A stretch of DNA of 64,000 nucleotides from Myroides sp. JBRI-B21084 (GTDB taxonomy: Bacteria > Bacteroidota > Bacteroidia > Flavobacteriales > Flavobacteriaceae). This document shows, one piece after another, positions 24,991-33,131 of the stretch. The DNA lies in assembly GCF_030545015.1 (NCBI RefSeq), contig NZ_CP120653.1:1860001-1924000 (forward strand), written 5' to 3'. The notes under the pieces were generated by a model. That model searched no databases, was not told the origin of the DNA, and saw only the letters and a program-made list of their open reading frames with translations. Position 1 is the stretch's first letter; the number at the start of each line of letters is the position of its first letter. A program made the position numbers and the translations under genes.

Positions 24991-26880
24991 TTAAAAATCT
25001 TTTGAATTGTTTGCTTTGTTTACATCGGCCATTAATTGTGTTGGATCTATAACCAATGTTTTCATTTTTTTGCCTTTGGTATCAAATTTAAAATTGTAGG
25101 TTTCATAAGCCCAATCCCAACCGTTTAAAACAGTTCGACTAATGTTTGGATATGGATTTGCCTTTGTGTAACGCATTAACGTATTTGGTATGTAAAATGT
25201 TTCAGACGATTCATCCTCATAAATCACTAACACATCTAAAGGCATAGGCATTTGCCCAATGCGTTCTAAAGTAACATTTACTTGGTTTTGGTTTACTTCT
25301 ACATTTTTTACACCGTAATCTATGGTGTTGGTAGTTTGTGTCCAATCTACTAAATACCAATCTAAAACAGCGCCCGAAACGCGTTCGGCAGTGCGTTTAA
25401 AATCGTTTGGTGTTGGATGCGAAAAGCTAAAATCGTGGTAAAAACGTTTTAAGGTTTCTAAAGTTTTGTCCCAACCAATTACGTAAGCTAATTGCGTAAT
25501 AAAAACCGACCCTTTGTTGTAAGCCGAAATTCCGTAATTCATATTGTCTGAATAGCGATCTGCATGAGTTGATAAAGGTTGTTGACCGTTTTTCTTAACC
25601 ATGTAGTAATATCCATTGTAAGCACTTTGAAACGGATTTTCGTCTTCTTGGTTTTTCTTATCCATGATTTGGTTTACAGCAAAATCAGATATAAACGATG
25701 TAAAACCTTCGTCCATCCACTCATGTTTACTTTCGTTAGTTGCTAATAAATGCTGAAACCACATGTGTGCCATTTCATGCGCTGTAACGCCAATTAAACT
25801 TGGTAAGCTGCGTTTGCCGGTTATTAACGTACACATGGCATATTCCATACCACCATCGCCACCTTGTATTACCGAATATTGTTTGTAAGGATAATTACCA
25901 ATGTTTTTATTAAAAAAATCTAACAACTTAACTGTTTCGGGTTGTAATTTTTTCCAATTTTCAATAATAGAAGGATCGTTTTTGTAAAAGAAATGCAATT
26001 CTACATTATTAGCACCTAATACTTTATCGTGAATAAAATTAGGATCGGCACCCCAAGCAAAATCGTGAACATTTGGCGCCACAAAATGCCAAGTTAATGT
26101 TTTTTGTTTTTTAGGAATTGATACATTTACACCTGCATCTTGATAGCCATGACCAATTTCGTTTTTATTTTGCAAGTAACCAGTTGCGCCAACCGTGTAG
26201 TTTTTATCAAGGGTTAGTTTTACATCAAAATTTCCCCAAACACCGTGAAATTCACGACCAATATACGGATCGGCATGCCAACCTTCAAAATCAAACTCGG
26301 CCATTTTAGGGTACCACTGCGTCATAGAAAGGGCAACACCTTCTTCTGAGTTTCTACCGGCTCTGCGTACCATTACCGGTACTTGCCCATTAAACTTCAT
26401 GGTAAATGTAGTTTTTGCTTTTGGTAACAAAGGTTTAGCCAATTCAACTTCTAAAATAGTACCAACCACTTTGTTTTTTAAGGCAACACCGTCTTGTTTT
26501 AAATCAACAACATTTAAAAAACCTATTTCGGTTGGTTTTAATTCGGCAATTTTACTTTGTTTTTTCTCGATACCATCGGCACCTTTAAACGATTTAACCA
26601 TGCGTTTATCAGGATCGGAAATTGAAGTTAAACGCGCATCCATTTCACTACCCGGCTTAAAAGCGTTAAAATACAAATGGCAAAAAACCTTTTTTAAAGT
26701 ATCGTTAGAATTATTGGTATAAACCAATTCTTGTGTTCCTGAATATTGAAATTTTTCAACATCCATAGTTACATCCATTTTATAATCAACATGTTGTTGC
26801 CAGTAACCCGGATTTGGGTTTTTATGCTGTGCGTAACTACTAACCGAAACGGTAAAAAGTAAAAATATTAGTTTTTTCAT
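24991..26880 (-). CDS. Exported M1 family metallopeptidase (aminopeptidase)
   Basis: This 629-residue protein has a signal peptide (MKKLIFLLFTVSVSSYAQ). The zinc site is HEMAH followed 18 residues later by E in WMDEGF (HEXXH-X18-E). The substrate-recognition GGMEYAM segment stands in for the usual GAMEN and lies upstream of it, and a conserved tyrosine region follows (ISAYNKGSVF). It should remove N-terminal residues from peptides in the periplasm or at the surface. There is no T9SS sorting domain at the C-terminus. It stands between terminators, so it is its own unit beside the subtilase gene. Confidence 0.92.
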   Translation of the reverse strand: MKKLIFLLFTVSVSSYAQHKNPNPGYWQQHVDYKMDVTMDVEKFQYSGTQELVYTNNSNDTLKKVFCHLYFNAFKPGSEMDARLTSISDPDKRMVKSFKGADGIEKKQSKIAELKPTEIGFLNVVDLKQDGVALKNKVVGTILEVELAKPLLPKAKTTFTMKFNGQVPVMVRRAGRNSEEGVALSMTQWYPKMAEFDFEGWHADPYIGREFHGVWGNFDVKLTLDKNYTVGATGYLQNKNEIGHGYQDAGVNVSIPKKQKTLTWHFVAPNVHDFAWGADPNFIHDKVLGANNVELHFFYKNDPSIIENWKKLQPETVKLLDFFNKNIGNYPYKQYSVIQGGDGGMEYAMCTLITGKRSLPSLIGVTAHEMAHMWFQHLLATNESKHEWMDEGFTSFISDFAVNQIMDKKNQEDENPFQSAYNGYYYMVKKNGQQPLSTHADRYSDNMNYGISAYNKGSVFITQLAYVIGWDKTLETLKRFYHDFSFSHPTPNDFKRTAERVSGAVLDWYLVDWTQTTNTIDYGVKNVEVNQNQVNVTLERIGQMPMPLDVLVIYEDESSETFYIPNTLMRYTKANPYPNISRTVLNGWDWAYETYNFKFDTKGKKMKTLVIDPTQLMADVNKANNSKDF

Positions 26881-26902
26881 ATATTAGGTTTATGTTGTTG
26901 CA

Positions 26903-26934
26903 TAAAAAAAGCTGTTCCCGAAAAGAGAACAGCT
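26903..26934 (-). terminator. Intrinsic terminator of the subtilase gene
   Basis: Stem AGCTGTTC / GAACAGCT with a 9-nt loop, followed on the minus strand by seven T. Confidence 0.8.
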
Positions 26935-26954
26935 AAAATACTAAATTATATTAA

Positions 26955-28589
26955 TTATTTTTTTGCTTTAGAAACTTTATCTGCCATAATTAAAGCGTTG
27001 TAAAGATTTACAAATTTACCCGATGTTGAAATATCTTTAAAATCGCGTTTGTCATCTTTATTGCCCGAAACAATAACTTGTTTGTTAACAGCAACACCTG
27101 AATCTTTCATGATTTGTTTTACTTGTGAAGCTGTTAAGTTTGGATAGTACGAACGTATCATAGCTGCTACACCTGCTGCGTTTGGCGATGCCATTGATGT
27201 ACCTTGTAAATATTCATAACCTGCGTGTGGTACTGTTGCATAAATTTTAACACCTGGTGCAAAAACGTCAACATCTACATTACCAAAGTTAGAGAAATTA
27301 GCTACCATTTTTTCACCAAAAGTTGGGTTTAAAGCACCTACCACTAAAAAGTTATCTGCAACTTCGGTAGTTGTTCCCGGAACACGGTCGTTAGGGTAAC
27401 GTTTTACCTCTTCACCTTCAGGGTTTAAGTCTAACGCATCGTTACCAGCTGCAACAACAATTAACACATCTTTTTTAGCTGCGTATTTAATTGCATCCAT
27501 AACCCATTGACTGTTTTGTGCAAAATATTTACCAAAACTTCCGTTAATAACTTTAGCACCATTATCTGCTGCGTAACGTATTGCCAAAGCAACATCTTTA
27601 TCGTACTCATCGCCATCTGGCACAGCACGAACCGACATGATTTCTACGTTGTTTGATGCAACACCATCGCCCCCAACATTGTTAAAACGAGTTTGAGCAA
27701 TGATACCTGCAACGTGTGTACCGTGTTTCGCATGATCGCGGTTACCCATTACATCGTTATTACCGTATTTTGTATCATTAATATCAAAAATATCGTCGCC
27801 AGTTTTACGTCCTTTAAAATCAGGGTTTAAGTTATAATCTAACTGTCCACCTAAGTAATCGCTGTAATCTTTAATAACATCGGCAGCTGTATTACCGCGC
27901 GATATTAACATATAACCAATATTTTTAGCTTTAGCAATATCAGCAGGTGCATCTTTACTAATTTTATCTAAATCTTCTTTGGTGTAATTATCTGTTTTAA
28001 GGTATTTTGTAAGTTTTGCGTGCGCATCGCTCATTATAGCCAATTGCTTTTTAACAGGATCTAACTCAGCACGTTTCTCTTCTAATTCTTTTACTGCACG
28101 TTTGTATTCATCGGTTCCATCATCGCCACGAGAAACAATACGTGTTAATTCTAATTGTTCTTCATTTGTTTCGCCCAATAAATTCCATCCATGAATATCA
28201 TCGATATAACCGTTTTTATCATCGTCTTTACCATTTGCAGCAACTTCTTTAGGGTTAACCCACATTTGTGTTTTTAAATCGGGGTGATCTACTTCAATTC
28301 CTGAATCAATTACGGCAACTAAAACTTTTTTCCCTGGTTTGTTTTTAATGATTTCGTTATAAGCACGATCTACCGACATACCCGGAACGGTATCTTTTAA
28401 AATATCTAAATGACTCCAACGTTGCAATTCACTTTCTGGTAAAGTTGCTTTTTTAGTTGTAAGATGATCTGCCGATTGTATTGGTTTTAAAGCGCTTAAA
28501 TCTTGTAAATAAGATGTTTGGGCAGTTTTACAGCTTGTTAAGGCTAATGCAACCAAAGCTGATACGTAAATAGATTTATTGATTTTCAT
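26955..28589 (-). CDS. S8 family subtilisin-like serine peptidase, lipoprotein
   Basis: This 544-residue protein has a lipoprotein signal (ALVALALTSC, lipid Cys20). The catalytic triad is readable: D95 in VAVIDSGIEVDHPD, H289 in HGTHVAG, S465 in GTSMASP, with oxyanion N383 in AAGND. Between Asp and His there is a large insertion of about 190 residues, charged and partly helical (residues ~145-245), which is unusual for the minimal fold and may be a regulatory or substrate-docking part. It is probably tethered to the inner leaflet of the outer membrane or exported to the surface. It ends at a terminator, separate from the M1 peptidase. Confidence 0.92.
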   Translation of the reverse strand: MKINKSIYVSALVALALTSCKTAQTSYLQDLSALKPIQSADHLTTKKATLPESELQRWSHLDILKDTVPGMSVDRAYNEIIKNKPGKKVLVAVIDSGIEVDHPDLKTQMWVNPKEVAANGKDDDKNGYIDDIHGWNLLGETNEEQLELTRIVSRGDDGTDEYKRAVKELEEKRAELDPVKKQLAIMSDAHAKLTKYLKTDNYTKEDLDKISKDAPADIAKAKNIGYMLISRGNTAADVIKDYSDYLGGQLDYNLNPDFKGRKTGDDIFDINDTKYGNNDVMGNRDHAKHGTHVAGIIAQTRFNNVGGDGVASNNVEIMSVRAVPDGDEYDKDVALAIRYAADNGAKVINGSFGKYFAQNSQWVMDAIKYAAKKDVLIVVAAGNDALDLNPEGEEVKRYPNDRVPGTTTEVADNFLVVGALNPTFGEKMVANFSNFGNVDVDVFAPGVKIYATVPHAGYEYLQGTSMASPNAAGVAAMIRSYYPNLTASQVKQIMKDSGVAVNKQVIVSGNKDDKRDFKDISTSGKFVNLYNALIMADKVSKAKK

Positions 28590-28655
28590 ATTTGATAAAA
28601 CTTAATTTATTTTAATAGTTGGTACTTAAATGGGTGCATGTGTTACAATGCATTA

Positions 28656-29513
28656 TCATAAAATATCGTTAATTTCAAAAATGTTGTTTAAACGCACGCC
28701 TTTTTCGGTTTGTTGCACGGTAATAATTGGGTTATGTGCATCGTGTTCTAAAAACAAATAATAATTGTTAGCTGCTGCATCATTTAAAAATTGTTCTTTT
28801 TCGCCCATAGTAAGCAATGGTCGGGTATCGTAGCCCATTACATACGGTAAGGGAATATGACCTGCAGTTGGTAATAAATCGGCACAAAAAACAATGGTTT
28901 TGTCTTGGTATTTTATGTGCGGAATCATTTGTTTTTCGGTATGGCCATCAACAAACAAAACACCAAAATTAAGTTCGGGTATTATTGTATTTGGATTGTT
29001 GTTTGGTTGTATAAATTTAAGTTGACCGCTTTCTTGTAAAGGCAAAATATTTTCGGATAAAAACGATGCTTTTTCACGCGGGTTTGGTTGTGTTGCCCAT
29101 TGCCAATGGCTTTGATTGCTGTAATACGTTGCGTTTTTAAATGTAGGTTGGTAACCTGTACGCGCATCATTCCAAGAAACAGCACCGCCGCAATGGTCAA
29201 AATGCAAATGGGTTAAAAACACATCGGTAATATCATCTTTATGAAAGCCTTTTTCGTGCAATGATTTTTCTAATGAAAAATCGCCCCACATGTTGTAAAA
29301 TCCAAAAAATTTATCCGATTGTTTATTACCCATTCCGGTATCTATTAACATTAAACGGTTTCCGTCTTCAATTAAAAGGCAACGTGCGGCTAAATCAATC
29401 TGGTTGTTGGCATCGGCAGGGTTGGTTTTGTTCCACAATACTTTAGGAACCACGCCAAACATAGCGCCACCATCTAATTTAAAATTACCCGCTTCAATGG
29501 CATGAAGTTTCAT
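28656..29513 (-). CDS. MBL-fold metallo-hydrolase
   Basis: This 285-residue cytosolic protein is of the metallo-beta-lactamase superfamily. The metal-binding motif HLHFDHCGG (HxHxDH) is preceded by LIDTGMG, followed by VDGHTEKQM and FCADLLPT, and ends in LEHDAHNP. These supply the usual His/Asp ligands of a dinuclear zinc site. The arrangement resembles N-acyl-homoserine-lactonase-like and related hydrolases; the substrate is not predictable. It is divergent from rnpA. No signal peptide. Confidence 0.88.
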   Translation of the reverse strand: MKLHAIEAGNFKLDGGAMFGVVPKVLWNKTNPADANNQIDLAARCLLIEDGNRLMLIDTGMGNKQSDKFFGFYNMWGDFSLEKSLHEKGFHKDDITDVFLTHLHFDHCGGAVSWNDARTGYQPTFKNATYYSNQSHWQWATQPNPREKASFLSENILPLQESGQLKFIQPNNNPNTIIPELNFGVLFVDGHTEKQMIPHIKYQDKTIVFCADLLPTAGHIPLPYVMGYDTRPLLTMGEKEQFLNDAAANNYYLFLEHDAHNPIITVQQTEKGVRLNNIFEINDIL

Positions 29514-29571
29514 TGTTGTTTTGTTTTTTATGAATTAGTAAAAATACAATAATTTTTTTGTTTATCATTTT

Positions 29572-29605
29572 TTTGTTTCAAACCCAATACAAAATAGTAT
29601 TTTTG
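29572..29605 (+). promoter_or_regulatory. Bacteroidota-type promoter of rnpA
   Basis: TTTG (29572-29575), a 22-bp spacer, then TATTTTTG (29598-29605), matching the -33/-7 pattern. It ends 16 bp before the rnpA ATG. This is the most complete such promoter I found in the window. Confidence 0.6.
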
Positions 29606-29621
29606 CAGTATAGTAATTTTT

Positions 29622-30005
29622 ATGAACCACAACTACCCTAAAACCGAAAAGCTTAAAAAGAAAAAGTATATTGATTTGCTTTTTTCGGAAGGGCGTACCG
29701 TTACCAAATATCCTTTGCGTTTGGTTTATGTACCTGTAAACGATTTAGAAATGCCTTTGCAAATGGGCGTTTCGGTTTCTAAAAAATATTTTAAAAAGGC
29801 GGTAGATCGCAATTATTTTAAACGTGTTTTACGCGAGTGCTACCGTACAAATAAAGAACTTTTACTACACGATTTAAAAGAACCCTACGTATTGATGTTT
29901 TTTTACCAAACAAAAGAACGATTGACTTTTAATGAAATTGAAACTAAAACCAAACAACTTTTTGAAAAGTTTGCTGATAACATAAAAAAACGCCCTGACT
30001 ATTAA
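29622..30005 (+). CDS. rnpA: Ribonuclease P protein component
   Basis: This 127-residue basic protein binds RNase P RNA and helps remove the 5' leader of pre-tRNA. The signature VSKKYFKKAVDRNYFKRVLRECYR is the RNR motif region. Length is typical. It is not next to rpmH here. It ends inside a hairpin that includes its own stop codon. Confidence 0.94.
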   Translation: MNHNYPKTEKLKKKKYIDLLFSEGRTVTKYPLRLVYVPVNDLEMPLQMGVSVSKKYFKKAVDRNYFKRVLRECYRTNKELLLHDLKEPYVLMFFYQTKERLTFNEIETKTKQLFEKFADNIKKRPDY

Positions 30006-30024
30006 AATTCAGGGCGTTTCTGTT
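29988..30024 (+). terminator. Hairpin terminator overlapping the rnpA stop
   Basis: Stem AAACGCCCTGA / TCAGGGCGTTT with a 10-nt loop that contains the rnpA stop codon. The following T run is short, so it is a weaker terminator. Confidence 0.65.
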
Positions 30025-30082
30025 AATTTTTGCTAAAGTTACAAACTTTGGCAAAGTTGTTTTAAAGCTATAGAAAATAAAA

Positions 30083-31105
30083 CTACTTTTTAACCAATTT
30101 TTTAACCGCTGTACCTTGTGCTGTTTGTAAATAGAATAGATACGTACCGCTTGCTAAATGCTCTACGTTGAGCTGTATTTCTGCCTGGTTATTGTAATCT
30201 TGCTTGCTTATTTGTTTACCTGCTAAATTGTACACCGTAATTTGGTTTACCTGCATGTTTTCTGCATTGCTAATATTTACCACATTTGTTGCTGGGTTGG
30301 GGTACAAATTAAATTTTGTAGCTAATTGCTCATTTACACTTAAAGCTATTACATTGGGTGGTACTGCATTTATAGCGGTTAATTTAATGTTATCGTATTT
30401 ATTGCGGGTATAAGTTATTTGATTAAGATTACTTAAACTAACACGTAAAATAAAATTAGATATTGGGTAATCTTGTAAATAATCATTGGGAGACGTTTTT
30501 GAAGGGAAATCACGAACCGAAACTATATTATAATTTGGAAAAAAAGTATATGATTTTTTATTGGGATAATCTATGTAAACTATAACTGTAACCCAAGTAT
30601 TAAAAGGCATATAGGTATATGCATCTGCTACATGACCCGTTATTTTACTTATATGAAAAAAAGGAAAATAAACAGTATCTGGTGACGAATTGAACCAGTA
30701 ATTCTGCATGGGACTGATCAATTCCATACTGCTTACTCCATTGTATTGTTTAGTACCTGTAAAATAATCTACTTCAAACATAAACACATCGTTACCAGGT
30801 AAACGGTTAGCTAATAGTGTATTTAATCCTTGTTTACAAACGAGAAAATATTCATTAGTAGAATTTGAACCAGATGTAATATCTAATACTTTACCTCTAC
30901 CAGGTTCGTTTACAATGGTAAAAAAAGAATTTGATTTTGTATATTCTGAATAAGTACACCAACCACCTTGCCCAGGTATTTTACCTGTAGGGTCGGTACC
31001 TAAATAACCCCAATTAAAACTGTCAAAATTTTCAGCGTACAAAACTTGGCTGTATATGTAGTTAACACACAGTAAACTTATTATAATTAGTAAACACTTT
31101 TTCAT
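30083..31105 (-). CDS. T9SS type A sorting domain-containing secreted protein
   Basis: ATG 31105 gives a clean signal peptide (MKKCLLIIISLLCVNYIYSQ) and a 340-residue product; the upstream ATG at 31138 is less likely. The central part begins AENFDSFNWGYLG and is a beta-sandwich-like region of the kind often seen in Bacteroidota cleaved-adhesin or lectin-like domains; I cannot assign an activity. The C-terminus is a type A T9SS sorting domain (LYPNPATNVVNIS, VYNLAGKQI, LASGTYLFYLQT, ending VKKLVKK). It should be exported and anchored at the surface or released. Confidence 0.85.
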   Translation of the reverse strand: MKKCLLIIISLLCVNYIYSQVLYAENFDSFNWGYLGTDPTGKIPGQGGWCTYSEYTKSNSFFTIVNEPGRGKVLDITSGSNSTNEYFLVCKQGLNTLLANRLPGNDVFMFEVDYFTGTKQYNGVSSMELISPMQNYWFNSSPDTVYFPFFHISKITGHVADAYTYMPFNTWVTVIVYIDYPNKKSYTFFPNYNIVSVRDFPSKTSPNDYLQDYPISNFILRVSLSNLNQITYTRNKYDNIKLTAINAVPPNVIALSVNEQLATKFNLYPNPATNVVNISNAENMQVNQITVYNLAGKQISKQDYNNQAEIQLNVEHLASGTYLFYLQTAQGTAVKKLVKK

Positions 31106-31246
31106 AATTTTTAGTTTAATTATAAGGTCATTCATCATATACTGTATTTTTTATTAGTCGCAGTAAACTATTTATTATTGCACTAATTTAGCATGTAAAC
31201 TGAATGACCTTAGTAATTTAAATAATGGCTGTATTTTAACTTTTTA

Positions 31247-32119
31247 TTAATGTACACGTAAATGTAAGGTAGAACGTTGCCAAAAAGTTGGAACGTCTTG
31301 CCAAATTTCCATACTTAGCTTTTTAGGCACGCTACCTGTTATGGTTTGTTCGTGTTTAATGCCAGCTGCATCAAAAACTAATTCAAATGAATTACATTTT
31401 CCAGAACCACCTGAGGTGTTATCATATACAGTAGGATTAAATGAAGTATCAGTGTAATAATGCAAATTAAAGCTACCAAAAGATAAACTACCTTGTGCTT
31501 GGGCTGTACCTAATACATTTGGTACTGGATGCCATTTTTTATTTGTTCCTTGAGGTAAAGTTTGTATTTCGGGGTGTAAAATATATGTGCCAACAAAAGC
31601 ATTTGTAGCAGCTTCAAAAACATCAACTTCGTAAAAAAACACCTTTCCGTAATCTCTTAATAAAAGAAGTTCCATTGGTTGCAAAATTCCTCCATCATCA
31701 AAACCATTTGCCCATGCAGCCCAATTATATGGTGGTGGTGTATTAAGGTATCTAGGGTCTGTTCCACCTGGCATAGGTAAATGATCTTCCATATCTTCTA
31801 TTCTTGCACCTTCTTGTGGCTGGAAAAGTGTGCTAATAGTTGTTTTTACAAGATTCCCCACTTCTTCACCATTAGCAAACAAATTAGGATAACCACCGTT
31901 ATTAATTGCAAATGTATTTTGTGTGTGATGATCTTCAAATATACCATCATTCTTGCCATCAAAATAAGCTAAACCTACCCAAGCATGCACTTTTAAAACA
32001 TAAGGCGAAAAGTTTCCATCAACATCTCCGTTAGTAATTACATAAGATGGTTGTAAGCCTATAAAATCAGCCCCTCTGTTATACCAAATGTCCCATGGCG
32101 AAAAATAATTTGTTGCCAA
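31247..32119 (-). CDS. Unknown protein with a TGA codon in its apparent signal peptide
   Basis: As an open frame it begins at a TTG (32119) and encodes 290 residues (MATNYFSPWDIWYNRG...). The same frame continues upstream to an ATG at 32164, encoding MRFILG, then TGA (32144-32146), then ILGGGFSTLATNYF. Reading the TGA as Trp would give a normal signal peptide cleaved after TLA. So the gene is probably broken in its signal peptide, or starts at TTG without one. I recognise no domain. The region has many aromatic residues and a 'DDGGILQPMELLLLRDYG' segment. It is divergent from the DUF4349 gene. Confidence 0.6.
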   Translation of the reverse strand: MATNYFSPWDIWYNRGADFIGLQPSYVITNGDVDGNFSPYVLKVHAWVGLAYFDGKNDGIFEDHHTQNTFAINNGGYPNLFANGEEVGNLVKTTISTLFQPQEGARIEDMEDHLPMPGGTDPRYLNTPPPYNWAAWANGFDDGGILQPMELLLLRDYGKVFFYEVDVFEAATNAFVGTYILHPEIQTLPQGTNKKWHPVPNVLGTAQAQGSLSFGSFNLHYYTDTSFNPTVYDNTSGGSGKCNSFELVFDAAGIKHEQTITGSVPKKLSMEIWQDVPTFWQRSTLHLRVH

Positions 32120-32221
32120 GGTACTAAAACCGCCTCCTAAAATTCAACCTAAAATAAAACGCATATAAATGTGTTTTATATCGTAATTAAAATATACCTT
32201 AGTATAACAAATATTTGGTAT

Positions 32222-33118
32222 ATGAAAAAATACATTCTTTGGGTGCTATTATTAAACAGTTTACTACTTAGTGCCTGTAAAAAAAACAATACTGCCACAG
32301 CTATTGAAGAAGTAGCTGTTGAAGAAGTAGCTGTTACCGAAATTGAATTACCCGAAGAAACACCCAGCAGTAGCAAAATGTACGATGCACAAGAAGCACC
32401 TACCGAAGAACCTGTTGCTACAAGTGTTGAAAACGAAAACATGTTTGCTAAAAAAATTATAAAAACGGCAAACATAAAATACCAAGTAGTTAATTTACAA
32501 GCCGAAAAAACAAAACTGTTAACCCAAACCAACACTTTAAAAGGCTTTGTGGTTTCTGAAATTGCCGATGCTACTTACAACCACCCACAAATTGAATTTC
32601 AATTAAACATTCCGTCTGATAACTTTGACTCTTTTATTAATTCATTAGAAAAAGATGTTACCTATTTTGATTTAAAAGAAATTAAACGCGAAGATGTTAC
32701 CCGCGATTATGTAGATGTTGCTACCCGTTTAAAAAACCAACGCGCATTAGAAAACAGGTATTTAGAGTTACTTAAACAAGCAAAAAATGTTACCGAAATT
32801 CTAGAAATTGAAGACAAACTTAACCAAATACGTGTTGAGATTGAAATTTCGGAAAATCGTTTAAAACTTTACGACAGGCAAGTGCGTTACAGCACTGTAA
32901 CCCTTACTATTTTTAAAGAACTACCTTATGCAAAAGCACCCGATAGAACTTTTATGTTTAAAACCAAAAATGCTATTGTGGGTGGTTTTGAAAATTTTGT
33001 AGAATCGTTAATAGATATTTTATACCTTTGGCCGTTTTTTTTAATTATTCTTATTTTAGGCCTGTGGTTTTGGATAAAATATAAAAAATACAAAAAAAAA
33101 CAAACTAATTATAATTAA
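32222..33118 (+). CDS. DUF4349 domain-containing lipoprotein
   Basis: ATG 32222 gives the lipoprotein signal MKKYILWVLLLNSLLLSAC; the upstream ATG at 32171 would put 17 residues before it. The product is 298 residues. After an acidic linker rich in Glu and Val (AIEEVAVEEVAVTEIELPEE) comes the DUF4349 domain (VVNLQAEKTKLLTQTNTLKG ... EDVTRDYVDVATRLKNQRAL), a helical coiled segment, then one C-terminal membrane helix (IDILYLWPFFLIILILGLWFW). The family has unknown function. It ends 13 bp before kup, so they may be cotranscribed. Confidence 0.85.
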   Translation: MKKYILWVLLLNSLLLSACKKNNTATAIEEVAVEEVAVTEIELPEETPSSSKMYDAQEAPTEEPVATSVENENMFAKKIIKTANIKYQVVNLQAEKTKLLTQTNTLKGFVVSEIADATYNHPQIEFQLNIPSDNFDSFINSLEKDVTYFDLKEIKREDVTRDYVDVATRLKNQRALENRYLELLKQAKNVTEILEIEDKLNQIRVEIEISENRLKLYDRQVRYSTVTLTIFKELPYAKAPDRTFMFKTKNAIVGGFENFVESLIDILYLWPFFLIILILGLWFWIKYKKYKKKQTNYN

Positions 33119-33131
33119 AAATCCAATTTAA

